A stretch of 64,000 nucleotides of DNA, from the NCBI RefSeq assembly GCF_014138265.1, contig NZ_JACGXL010000006.1, forward strand, positions 248,001 to 312,000, in the 5' to 3' direction. Position 1 is the stretch's first letter. Each line of letters starts with the position of its first letter. A model generated the notes under the pieces. It saw only the letters and a list, made by a program, of their open reading frames with translations. It searched no databases and was not told where the DNA came from. Source of the stretch: Dokdonella fugitiva (lineage in GTDB: Bacteria > Pseudomonadota > Gammaproteobacteria > Xanthomonadales > Rhodanobacteraceae). The translations under genes were made by a program, and so were the position numbers. Positions 8,700 to 17,684 of the stretch are shown piece after piece.

Positions 8700-10056
8700 C
8701 GGAACTCTCCGCATACGCGTCGAAGCAGCGCGCGATGTTGCGCAGGAGGAAGCGGCCACGCGCGGTCACGCGGATGCGCGCGGGCGTGCTCTCGACCAGT
8801 CCGTCCTGCTCGAGCGCGCGCAGCTGTCGCAGCGAGTCGCGGAAATACAGTGCGAAGTCGAGCGAGTAGCGCTCCTCGAATGCCGCGACGTCGACGTCGC
8901 CGCCGCACATGAGCTGCTGGATGACGTCCGCGCGCACGAGGTCGTCGGCGTCGAGGCGCAGGCCGCGCGCGACCGGCAACCGCCCGCCGTCGAGCGCCGC
9001 GTAGTAGCCGACGAGGTCCTTCGCGTTCTGGCTGAAGGTGTCGCCGACGTGGCCGATCGCGCTCATGCCGAAGCCGACGAGGTCGCAGGCGGCATGGGTC
9101 GAATAGCCCTGGAAGTTGCGATGCAGCGTGCCGTTGGCGAGCGCGCGCGCGAGGTCGTCGTCGGGCAGCGCGAAATGGTCGACGCCGATGTGCACGTAGC
9201 CGGCTGCGGTCAGCATCTCGACCGTCTGTTGCAGCAACGTCAGGCGGGTTCCCGCATCCGGCAGTTCGTACTTGTCGATTTGCCGCTGCGCCTTGAAGCG
9301 CTCCGGCAGGTGCGCGTAGCCGTACGCGGCGATGCGGTCCGGCGACAGCGCGATCACCTGCTCGAGGGTCGTCGCGAACGACTCCGGCGTCTGCCGCGGC
9401 AGGCCGTAGATGAGGTCGAGGTTGATCGAGCGCACGCCGCCGCGGCGCGCGCCGATCATCACCGCGGCGGTCTCGTCGACGCCCTGCACGCGATTGACCG
9501 CCTGCTGCACGGCCGGATCGAAATCCTGCACGCCGATCGACACGCGGTTGATGCCGGCCGCGGCGACCTGTCGTGCGTAGTCCTCGCTGCAGTAGCGCGG
9601 GTCGAGCTCGATGCCGAACTCGCGGCTGCCGTCGCGGCTGAAGCCGAAATGGCGCTCGAGCGAGTCGATCAGCTCGACGAGTTGCTCGACGTCGAGGAAG
9701 TTCGGCGTGCCGCCGCCGAAGTGCAGCTGGGCGAGCACGCGGTCGCGATCGAAGCGTGCGGCGACGAGCTCGATCTCGCGATGCAGGCGGGTCAGGTAGC
9801 TGGCCGCCTTGCCACGGTCGTGCGTGACGATGCGCGCGCAGCCGCAGTAGAAGCACGGGGACAGGCAGAACGGCACGTGCACGTAGGCGGACAGGTCGCG
9901 CGGGATCGGGTCGCCGTTGGACGCCTTGATCGCGCGCAGCAGGTCGGCTTCGCCGAAACTCTCGCGAAAATGCGGCGCGGTCGGATACGAGGTATAGCGC
10001 GGCGCGCCGACGTCGTAGCGCGCGATGAGGTTGCGGTCGAAGGCGGTCGCGTTCAT
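8674..10056 (-). CDS. hemN: Oxygen-independent coproporphyrinogen III oxidase
   Basis: Radical-SAM enzyme that converts coproporphyrinogen III to protoporphyrinogen IX without oxygen, supplying heme for anaerobic cytochromes such as NirK and NorB. 460 aa, the normal length. N-terminal PRYTSYPTAPHF matches HemN, and the cluster motif is C-x3-C-x2-C at Cys64, Cys68 and Cys71 (FCLSPCFYC). GGGTPNFLD is the SAM-binding glycine motif. The ATG at 10056 gives the expected N-terminus. Only a weak GGATC precedes it, and a perfect FNR palindrome is centred 40 nt upstream. The gene overlaps fnr by 26 nt. Confidence 0.96.
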   Translation of the reverse strand: MNATAFDRNLIARYDVGAPRYTSYPTAPHFRESFGEADLLRAIKASNGDPIPRDLSAYVHVPFCLSPCFYCGCARIVTHDRGKAASYLTRLHREIELVAARFDRDRVLAQLHFGGGTPNFLDVEQLVELIDSLERHFGFSRDGSREFGIELDPRYCSEDYARQVAAAGINRVSIGVQDFDPAVQQAVNRVQGVDETAAVMIGARRGGVRSINLDLIYGLPRQTPESFATTLEQVIALSPDRIAAYGYAHLPERFKAQRQIDKYELPDAGTRLTLLQQTVEMLTAAGYVHIGVDHFALPDDDLARALANGTLHRNFQGYSTHAACDLVGFGMSAIGHVGDTFSQNAKDLVGYYAALDGGRLPVARGLRLDADDLVRADVIQQLMCGGDVDVAAFEERYSLDFALYFRDSLRQLRALEQDGLVESTPARIRVTARGRFLLRNIARCFDAYAESSDVRYSRAV

Positions 10057-10089
10057 GGTGTCATGATCCGCGAACCGCGCGGGGCTGCC

Positions 10090-10103
10090 TTGACCCCGGT
10101 CAA
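10090..10103 (-). promoter_or_regulatory. Perfectly palindromic FNR-type box upstream of hemN-fnr
   Basis: TTGACCCCGGTCAA is a perfect inverted repeat TTGAC-N4-GTCAA. It is centred at 10096.5. With the canonical -41.5 spacing, the transcript would begin at 10055-10056, on the hemN ATG itself. The box would make fnr autoregulated through the hemN-fnr transcript. Confidence 0.8.
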
Positions 10104-10144
10104 GTGGATGCGCCGCCGCATGCGGCGGCGCGTGGACGATTGCT

Positions 10145-10840
10145 TCAGCCGAGGTAGATCGACGGCGTCGCGGCGAAGCCGGCCTTGACGTGGCGTGCGG
10201 TGTCGTCGGCGAGCACTTCGGGTGCGCCGGCCTCGATCCCGGCGAGCACCGCGCGGGCGATGTCCTCGGGCTTCGCCTTAGGCGCATCGACGCTCTTCAC
10301 CATGTCGGTGTCGATGTAGCCCGCGTGCACGGCGACGACGAGCGTGCCTTGCGCGCGCAGTTCGTGGCGCAGGCCATTGGTGAGCGCCCAGGCGGCGGCC
10401 TTCGACACCGAATACGCGCCCGATTGCGGCAGGCTGACCCAGCTCAGCGCCGACAGCATGTTGACGAGCGCGCCGCCGCCGTTGCGGGCGAGCACGGGCG
10501 CGAACGCGCGGCTGACGGCGAGCATGCCGTGCAGGTTGGTCTCGAGCACGCGCCGCAGCGCGGCGTCGCCGCCGTCGGCGAGCAGCGGCGTGCCGCCGAT
10601 GACGCCCGCGTTGTTGACGACGAGGTCGACGTCGCCGCATTCGCGCGCGGCGGCGGCGACCTGGCCGTCGTCGTCGACGTCGAGGCGCACCGGCACGACG
10701 CCGGCGAGCGCGACGGTCGATGGATCGCGCGCGGCCGCGTAGACCTTGCGCGCGCCGGCGTCGAGGAGCGCCTTCGCGTAGGCGAGGCCGAGGCCGCGGT
10801 TGGCGCCGGTGACGAACGCGGTACTGCCTTGGATCTTCAT
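10145..10840 (-). CDS. Short-chain dehydrogenase/reductase (SDR)
   Basis: 231 aa classical SDR. It has the TGANRGLG cofactor loop near residue 11, NNAG in the middle, a catalytic Ser region (NMLSALSW) and the YSVSK catalytic Tyr/Lys. The cofactor is NAD(P)H; the substrate is unknown. Of two ATGs, the one at 10840 is preferred because AAGGA lies 7 nt upstream; the ATG at 10846 abuts the same site. It is separated from the HlyD-like gene by about 50 bp and may belong to the same efflux transcript, though a separate promoter cannot be excluded. Confidence 0.88.
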   Translation of the reverse strand: MKIQGSTAFVTGANRGLGLAYAKALLDAGARKVYAAARDPSTVALAGVVPVRLDVDDDGQVAAAARECGDVDLVVNNAGVIGGTPLLADGGDAALRRVLETNLHGMLAVSRAFAPVLARNGGGALVNMLSALSWVSLPQSGAYSVSKAAAWALTNGLRHELRAQGTLVVAVHAGYIDTDMVKSVDAPKAKPEDIARAVLAGIEAGAPEVLADDTARHVKAGFAATPSIYLG

Positions 10841-10894
10841 CTGCATGTCCTTGGTTGGGGTACGGATGCGGCGGACGCCGGTCCGCCGCGAAGT

Positions 10895-12004
10895 TCAGCG
10901 CGATGCCTGGCGGTTCGCCGGCGCATCGAGCACGACCGTGACCGTGCTCGACAGGCCGGCGCGCAGGCGCGCGAGCGCGGGCTGGTCCGCATCGAAGCGG
11001 ATGCGCACCGGCACGCGTTGCACGATCTTGGTGAAGTTGCCGGTGCCGGGTTCGAACGGCAGCAGCGAGAACTGCGAGCCGGAGCCCGGCGCGAAGCTGT
11101 CGACGCGCGCGCCCAGCGTCTCACCGGGCAGCGCGTCGACGACGACGCGCGCGCGCTGGCCGACCGTCATGCGCGCGGTCTGCGTCTCCTTGAAGTTCGC
11201 GACGACGTACAGCGCGTCGAGCGGCACGACCGTCATGAGGCGCGTGCCCGGTTGCACGTAGTCGCCGGGCTCGACCTGGCGGTCGCCGACGACGCCGTCG
11301 ACCGGTGCGCGCACGAGTGCATTGCGCTGGTCCTGCAGCGCGAGGTCGAGCGCCGCTTGCGCGGTCGCGCGCGCGGCTTCGGTCTGGGCGAGGTTCGCGC
11401 GCAGCGTCTCGCCACGCGCATCGGTCACCGCGGCCTGGTCGCGGCTGACCGCGAGCGCGGCGCGGCTGTGGTCCGCGTTCGCCTGCGCGGTGACCTCGGC
11501 CGCACGGTACTGGTCGACGTCGCGGCGCGCGACCGCACCGCTGCGCACGAGGTCGTCGTAGCGGCGGCGATCGGCTTCGGCGAGCGCGCGTTGCGCGTCG
11601 GACGAGCGGATCGAGGTCTGCGCCGCACGCACGTTCGACGCGGCGAGGCGCTGCTCGGCGTCGAGGGTCGTCAGCGCGGCGCGCGCGGCCGCGATCGCCG
11701 CGTCGGCGTTCTGCACGCTCGCGCGTGCCGAGGCGACGCGTGCGTCGAATTCCTCGGCGTCGATGCGCACGAGCGGGTCGCCCTTGCGAACGCGCTGGTC
11801 GTGCTGCACGAGCACCTCGGCGACGAGGCCACGCACTTTCGGCGCGACGACCGAACTGTCGGCCTGCAGGTAGGCATTGTCGGTCGATTCGCTGCGACGC
11901 GGCGCATACAGCCAGAGCACGCCGGCAACAGCGACCACGAGCGCGATCACCGCGGCGAACAGCGGACCGCGCACGCGGCGCGGCGACGGGGCGGGTGTGT
12001 TCAT
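10895..12004 (-). CDS. HlyD/EmrA-type membrane fusion protein
   Basis: 369 aa periplasmic adaptor of a drug efflux pump. One N-terminal membrane anchor (about residues 16-34) is followed by NAYLQAD, typical of EmrA. A biotinyl-lipoyl half (APKVRGLVAEVLV and later LVRAPVDGVVGDR) flanks a long alpha-helical hairpin rich in Ala and Arg, and a beta-barrel (VVANFKETQ) closes it. It probably partners the DHA2 transporter encoded divergently at 13111. The ATG overlaps the thioesterase stop by 4 nt (ATGA), so the pair is translationally coupled. Confidence 0.92.
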   Translation of the reverse strand: MNTPAPSPRRVRGPLFAAVIALVVAVAGVLWLYAPRRSESTDNAYLQADSSVVAPKVRGLVAEVLVQHDQRVRKGDPLVRIDAEEFDARVASARASVQNADAAIAAARAALTTLDAEQRLAASNVRAAQTSIRSSDAQRALAEADRRRYDDLVRSGAVARRDVDQYRAAEVTAQANADHSRAALAVSRDQAAVTDARGETLRANLAQTEAARATAQAALDLALQDQRNALVRAPVDGVVGDRQVEPGDYVQPGTRLMTVVPLDALYVVANFKETQTARMTVGQRARVVVDALPGETLGARVDSFAPGSGSQFSLLPFEPGTGNFTKIVQRVPVRIRFDADQPALARLRAGLSSTVTVVLDAPANRQASR

Positions 12005-12450
12005 TTTTCCATCACCAGCAGGGTGGAGGTTGCGGTCGCGTGGAGCACGCCGGCCGCGTCGACGAGGCGCGCTTCGGCGTACGCGACGCGCCGGCCGAAC
12101 GCGATCACGCGCCCTTCGGCACGCATGCGGCCGGTCGCCGCGGTGGCCGCCTTGTGGAACGCGACCTTGAGTTCGAGCGTCGTGTACGCTTGTGTCGGCG
12201 AAAGCTTCGAATGCACCGCGCAGCCGCAGGCCGAATCGAGCAGCGTCGCGAACCAGCCGCCGTGCGCGACGCCCATCGGGTTGTGGGCGTGCGGCCCGGG
12301 CGAGCCGGCGAACACCGCGTGGCCGTCGTCGACCTCGACGAGATCGAAGTCGAGTGCGTCGCCGATGCCGGGGCGCTTGCCCGCGGCGATGAACGCGCGC
12401 AGTTGCGCGAGACCGTCGAGGCCCGCGCCGATCTCGCGGGTCATGCTCAT
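12001..12450 (-). CDS. PaaI-family hotdog thioesterase
   Basis: 149 aa single hotdog domain. NPMGVAHGGWFATLLDSACG is the PaaI/YdiI-type catalytic stretch (conserved HGG plus an acidic Asp), followed by a long beta-sheet ending VLHATATSTLLVM. It hydrolyses an acyl-CoA whose identity cannot be read from sequence. It is placed between a TetR regulator and an efflux adaptor with ATGA overlaps on both sides, so all three genes are made together. Confidence 0.88.
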   Translation of the reverse strand: MSMTREIGAGLDGLAQLRAFIAAGKRPGIGDALDFDLVEVDDGHAVFAGSPGPHAHNPMGVAHGGWFATLLDSACGCAVHSKLSPTQAYTTLELKVAFHKAATAATGRMRAEGRVIAFGRRVAYAEARLVDAAGVLHATATSTLLVMEK

Positions 12451-13040
12451 GCGCGCGCCTCCAGGCCGAAGCGGCGAACGAGGTGCCGCTTCGACGCCGC
12501 GAGGATCGCGTCGGACCGTTTGGCGTCGGGCTCGACGCGCGCGAGCGCGAGCGCACCGACGAGTTCGGCGACGAGCGAACGCGCCTCGCCCTCTGCTTCC
12601 GCACGGCCGAGTTCGCCGAGCATCGCGGTGAGGCGCGCGACGAGGCGCTGCACGCCGTCGGCGTAGATCGCGCGCGTTTCTTCGGTCAGGCGCGGCAGGT
12701 CGGACGACAGCGCGGGGATCGGGCAGCCGCTGTCGCGCGAGTCGCGATGCTTCTTCGACAGGTAGAAGTCGACGTACGCGCGCAAGCCCGTGCGCGCGTC
12801 GCGGCCTTCGGTCTCGCGCACGAAGCGCGCGCGAGCCTGTTCGAACATGTGTCCGACCGCGGCGGTGACGAGGTCATCCTTCGAGTCGAAATGCGCGTAG
12901 AAGCCGCCGTGGGTGAGGCCGGCCTCGGCCATGATCCCGGCGACGCCGACGCGCTCGGGGCCGGACGCGCGGATCGCGCCTGCAGCCGCATCGAGCACGC
13001 GCTCGCGCGTCTTCTGCTTGTGTTCGCTGTCGTAGCGCAT
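12447..13040 (-). CDS. TetR/AcrR family repressor
   Basis: 197 aa. The N-terminal helix-turn-helix (about residues 10-55) contains RERVLDAAAGAIRASG and the conserved AGLTHGGFYAHFDSKDDL end. The C-terminal ligand domain resembles the family with the SGCPIPALSSDLPR stretch. The start at 13040 is preferred over 13046 because AAGG is 7 nt upstream. It is divergent from the DHA2 pump across a short AT-rich region and probably represses both its own operon and the pump. Confidence 0.92.
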   Translation of the reverse strand: MRYDSEHKQKTRERVLDAAAGAIRASGPERVGVAGIMAEAGLTHGGFYAHFDSKDDLVTAAVGHMFEQARARFVRETEGRDARTGLRAYVDFYLSKKHRDSRDSGCPIPALSSDLPRLTEETRAIYADGVQRLVARLTAMLGELGRAEAEGEARSLVAELVGALALARVEPDAKRSDAILAASKRHLVRRFGLEARA

Positions 13041-13046
13041 CGGCAT

Positions 13047-13110
13047 GCCTTGATGAATGATATGATGATCATAATATAATCACGCCGCCGCCGTTTCAAG
13101 GCCCTCCGCC
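13047..13110. promoter_or_regulatory. Divergent promoter/operator region between tetR and the DHA2 pump
   Basis: An AT-rich island in GC-rich DNA. The plus strand has a perfect TATAAT at 13075-13080 with TTGATG at 13050-13055 (19-bp spacing). The minus strand has TATCAT at 13062-13057. A perfect 8-bp palindrome ATGATCAT at 13065-13072 lies between both -10 elements and is the best candidate operator core for the TetR protein. Confidence 0.7.
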
Positions 13111-14721
13111 ATGTCCGCCTCGATCCCGCTTCCGCTTCCGCGTGCCGTCGCCGCACCGCCTTCGCCCGCGGACCTGCCGCTCGCGCAGCGCTTCCTCATC
13201 TTCGGCGTGATGGCGTTCGGCCAGTTCATGGCGCTCATCGACATCCAGATCGTCGCCGCCTCCCTCAACGACGTGCAGGCGGGCCTGTCCGCGGGGCCCG
13301 ACGAGATCAGCTGGGTGCAGACCGGCTACCTCATGGCCGAACTCGTGATGATCCCGTTCTCGGCGTTCCTCGCCCAGGCGCTGTCGACGCGCTGGCTGTT
13401 CGCGCTGTCGGCGGGCCTGTTCACGCTCGCGAGCGCGCTGTGCGGCGCGGCGTGGGACATCGAGTCGATGACCGCGTTCAGGGTGATCCAGGGCTTCGTC
13501 GGCGGCGCGATGATCCCGACCGTGTTCGCGACCGGCTTCGCCCTGTTCGACGGCAAGGAGCGTGCGCTGATACCGGCGATCCTCGGCATGGTGTCGGTGC
13601 TCGCGCCGACGCTCGGGCCCACCGTCGGCGGCGTGCTCACCGAGGCGTTCGGCTGGCGCTCGATCTTCTACGTGAACATCGTGCCCGGCATCGCGGTCAC
13701 CGCGCTGACGCTGCTGCTCGTGCGCGTCGACAAGGCCGACGTCGCGATGCTCAAGCGCATCGACTACGTGCATCTCGTCGCGATGGCGGCGTTCCTCGGC
13801 GGGCTCGAATACGTGCTCGAGGAAGGGCCGCGTTACCAGTGGCTCGACGATCCCGTGGTCGCGACCGCGGCATGGCTGTCGCTCGTCGGCTTCGGCCTGT
13901 TCCTCGAGCGCTCGCTGCGCTCGCCGGCACCGGTCGTGCGACTGTCGCCGTTCCGCGAGCCGACGTTCGTGTTCGCCTGCCTGTTCAACCTCGTGATCGG
14001 CTTCGGCCTGTACTCGGCGACCTACCTGGTGCCGCTTTTCCTCGGCCGCGTGCGCGGCTACGACAGCCTGCAGATCGGCACCACCGTGTTCGTCACCGGC
14101 ATCGCGCAGATCGCCAGCACGCTGGTCGCCGCGCGCCTGTCGCAGCGCGTCGATCCACGGGCGATGATCGCGGTCGGCCTGCCGCTGTTCGCGGCGAGCC
14201 TGTGGCTCGCGTCCTACCTCACGCCCGAATGGGGCTTCGCCGCGTTGCTGCTGCCGCAGGCGCTGCGCGGCCTCGCGATCATGCTCTGCATCGTGCCGAG
14301 CGTGACGCTCGCGCTCGGCGGCTTCGCCGGCACGGAACTGCGTGCCGCCTCGGGATTGTTCAACCTCATGCGCAACCTCGGCGGCGCCATCGGCATCGCG
14401 ATCGTCAACACCTGGCTGCAGGACGAAGCGCGCATCCACGTCGCGCGCTTCGGCGAAAGCCTCGGCGAAGCGGCGCGCACCGCGCCGGACGTGGTCGCCG
14501 CGCTCGCCGGCCGCTTCGCCGCGGCGACCAGCGACGCCGCGCACGCGCTGCTCGTCGCCCAGGGCGAGATCGCCCGCGTGGTCGCGCGTGCGTCGCTCAC
14601 GCTCGCCTTCAACGACGTGTTCCGCCTGATGGCGTGGATGTTCCTCGTCGCACTCGTGCTCGTGCCGCTGTGCCGGCCGCCGCGCGTCGTGGCGGCGGCG
14701 CCTCCGGCGGACGCGCACTGA
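13111..14721 (+). CDS. DHA2 (EmrB/QacA) family MFS efflux transporter
   Basis: 536 aa with about 14 membrane helices. DHA2 features include FMALIDIQIVAASL in helix 1 (acidic motif), the WVQTGYLMAE segment, RVIQGFVGGAMIP, the antiporter motif around LGPTVGGVLTEAFGWRSIFYVN, and a large loop before the last helix. It exports hydrophobic drugs or toxic metabolites by proton antiport, working with an HlyD/EmrA adaptor and an outer-membrane channel. The adaptor is encoded in the divergent operon; no TolC-like gene is nearby. An unusually long insertion (about residues 445-500) precedes the final helix. Confidence 0.92.
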   Translation: MSASIPLPLPRAVAAPPSPADLPLAQRFLIFGVMAFGQFMALIDIQIVAASLNDVQAGLSAGPDEISWVQTGYLMAELVMIPFSAFLAQALSTRWLFALSAGLFTLASALCGAAWDIESMTAFRVIQGFVGGAMIPTVFATGFALFDGKERALIPAILGMVSVLAPTLGPTVGGVLTEAFGWRSIFYVNIVPGIAVTALTLLLVRVDKADVAMLKRIDYVHLVAMAAFLGGLEYVLEEGPRYQWLDDPVVATAAWLSLVGFGLFLERSLRSPAPVVRLSPFREPTFVFACLFNLVIGFGLYSATYLVPLFLGRVRGYDSLQIGTTVFVTGIAQIASTLVAARLSQRVDPRAMIAVGLPLFAASLWLASYLTPEWGFAALLLPQALRGLAIMLCIVPSVTLALGGFAGTELRAASGLFNLMRNLGGAIGIAIVNTWLQDEARIHVARFGESLGEAARTAPDVVAALAGRFAAATSDAAHALLVAQGEIARVVARASLTLAFNDVFRLMAWMFLVALVLVPLCRPPRVVAAAPPADAH

Positions 14722-14740
14722 GCCGCGCGCGGCATCCTGC

Positions 14741-15322
14741 TCAGGCGGCGAGGCGATGGGCGTCGGCGATCGAGCGATGTGCGGCGGCAACCGCGCGCTG
14801 CTTGTTCTCCGGCGAAAGGTTCACGCCTTCCGCGCGCACGACTTCGATGTCGGTGACGCCGAGGAAGCCGAACACCTTGCGCAGGTAGTCTTCCTGGAAG
14901 TCCATCGCTTCGGCCGGGCCTTCGCTGTAGATGCCGCCGCGCGCGGAGACGATGATCACGCGCTTGCCGCCGGCGAGGCCTTCGGGGCCGTTCGCGCCGT
15001 AGCGGAACGTCTTGCCGGCGACGGCGACGCGGTCGATCCACGCCTTCAGCGTGCTCGGGATCGAGAAGTTGTACATCGGCGCACCGATGACCACGACGTC
15101 GGCGGCGAGGAATTCGTCGAGCATCGCGTTGCCGGCGCGCGCGGCGGGGTCGCTCGCATCGGCTACCGGTGCCCAGTGCGGCAGCGGCTGCGCGGCGAGG
15201 TCGTGGTAGACGACGTCCGTGCCGGGGTTGTTGCGCGTCCACGACTCGACCAGGGCGCGGCCGAGGTCGCGCGTGACCGAGTGGGTGCCGAGGGCGCTGG
15301 AATCGACATGGAGCAGTTTCAT
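14741..15322 (-). CDS. azoR: FMN-dependent NADH-azoreductase
   Basis: 193 aa flavodoxin-fold AzoR. It has the N-terminal phosphate loop LHVDSSALGTHSVTRDLG, APMYNFSIPSTLKAWIDR (characteristic of AzoR) and SARGGIYSEG near the flavin. It reduces quinones and azo compounds with NADH in the cytoplasm. AGGAGA sits upstream of the ATG at 15322. It is divergent from a LysR gene 117 bp away, a common arrangement in which the LysR protein controls the enzyme. Confidence 0.94.
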   Translation of the reverse strand: MKLLHVDSSALGTHSVTRDLGRALVESWTRNNPGTDVVYHDLAAQPLPHWAPVADASDPAARAGNAMLDEFLAADVVVIGAPMYNFSIPSTLKAWIDRVAVAGKTFRYGANGPEGLAGGKRVIIVSARGGIYSEGPAEAMDFQEDYLRKVFGFLGVTDIEVVRAEGVNLSPENKQRAVAAAHRSIADAHRLAA

Positions 15323-15439
15323 GACGGGTCTCCTGGGACCGCGGGAAGCGGTGCTTCCGACGCCGGAAACGATATGGCGTGGACAATCACCCGATAAGTC
15401 CGTCAAAATGCGATGGTTCGTTCGCACAGGGAAACGATC

Positions 15440-16414
15440 ATGACGACGGCCGACGGCGCGCTGCACGACCTCAACGATTTGCGCTTCTTCGCGGCCGTGG
15501 TCGAACACAAGGGCTTTTCGGCGGCCGGGCGCGCGCTCAACACGCCCAAGTCGCGCCTCAGCAAGCGCATCGCCCAGCTCGAGGAGCGCCTCGGCGTGCG
15601 CCTGCTGCAGCGGACCACGCGCCGCTTCGCGGTGACCGAGATCGGCGAGCGTTTCTACGCGCACTGCCGCGCGGCGCTCGAGGAAGCGCGCGCTGCGCAG
15701 GATGTCGTCGACGAGCTGCGCGCCGAGCCGCGCGGCGTGGTGCGTTTCAGCTGCCCGGTCTCGCTCGTGCAGACGATCATCGCGCACGTCCTTCCCGACT
15801 TCCTCGCGGCGCATCCGAAGGTGCAGGTGCGCGTGCTGTCGAGCAACCGCCGCGTCGACGTGATCGGCGAGGGTTTCGACCTCGCGATCCGCGTGCGCGA
15901 CAAGCTCGATACCGACGCGTCGCTGGTGCTGCGCACGTTCGGCCATTCGCGCGCGCTGCTCGTCGCCTCGCCGCAGTTTCTCGATGCGCACGGTCGTCCC
16001 GCCCAGCCGGTCGACCTCGAACGCCTGCCGCTGCTGTCGATGCTCGAGCACGATGGCGCGCAGATCCTCGAACTGCACGGCTCCGAGGGCGCGAAGGCGA
16101 GCGTGGAGATGCAGGCGCGGGTGATCTGCGGCGATTTCGCGTTGCTGTTCGAGGCGGCGCGACGCGGGCAGGGCGTGGCGACCTTGCCCGAATTCGTCTG
16201 CGCGCCGGCGGTCGTCAAGGGCGAACTCGAGGTCGTGCTGCCCGATTGGGCGATGCCGCAGGGCGTCATGCACTTCGTCTACCCGAGCCGGCGTGGCCAG
16301 CTGCCCGGCGTGCGCGCGCTGGTCGAGTTCCTCGCCGACCGCCTGCCGTCGGCAGTCGAGCACAAGCACCAGCAGTGCTGCGAGCAGAAGACAAAGGCGA
16401 AGAAGAAGGATTGA
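15440..16414 (+). CDS. LysR family transcription regulator
   Basis: 324 aa. The N-terminal winged helix (residues 8-66, LRFFAAVVEHKGFSAAGRAL) is followed by the linker helix and a substrate-binding domain of the DsdC/CrgA-like subgroup. The ATG at 15440 has AGGGA upstream; an in-frame GTG/ATG at 15413 is less likely. It probably controls the divergent azoR in response to quinones or electrophiles. The last residues (HKHQQCCEQKTKAKKKD) look non-homologous and very basic, and its TGA stop lies inside an inverted repeat shared with the convergent gene. Confidence 0.92.
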   Translation: MTTADGALHDLNDLRFFAAVVEHKGFSAAGRALNTPKSRLSKRIAQLEERLGVRLLQRTTRRFAVTEIGERFYAHCRAALEEARAAQDVVDELRAEPRGVVRFSCPVSLVQTIIAHVLPDFLAAHPKVQVRVLSSNRRVDVIGEGFDLAIRVRDKLDTDASLVLRTFGHSRALLVASPQFLDAHGRPAQPVDLERLPLLSMLEHDGAQILELHGSEGAKASVEMQARVICGDFALLFEAARRGQGVATLPEFVCAPAVVKGELEVVLPDWAMPQGVMHFVYPSRRGQLPGVRALVEFLADRLPSAVEHKHQQCCEQKTKAKKKD

Positions 16415-16484
16415 AACACGGAGCACACGGAGCACACGGAGAAGGCAAGTACCAGAGAGCTTCGCCTCGGCGTGCCCCCGTGTT

Positions 16485-16493
<9 letters not shown>
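16406..16493. repeat. Palindromic element carrying the stop codons of two convergent genes
   Basis: The 16-bp ends 16406-16421 (AAGGATTGAAACACGG) and 16478-16493 are inverted repeats with one mismatch. The LysR stop TGA (16412-16414) and the DUF2069 stop TGA (16487-16485) occupy the same position in each arm, so both proteins end in Lys-Asp. Inside is a direct repeat of GAGCACACG. It could fold as a bidirectional terminator or be a MITE-like insertion that supplied new stop codons. Confidence 0.7.
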
Positions 16494-17671
<1,178 letters not shown>

Positions 17672-17684
17672 CTAGGCTCGGGGC

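Noticed and set aside
8700-8759. Longer N-terminus for the FNR-like regulator
   Set aside because: No ribosome site at 8759 and it would overlap hemN further; 8699 has GGAGAG and the Cys spacing is unaffected.
13047-13110. Long symmetric operator spanning the whole AT-rich island
   Set aside because: The outer bases do not match on inversion; only an 8-bp core is palindromic.
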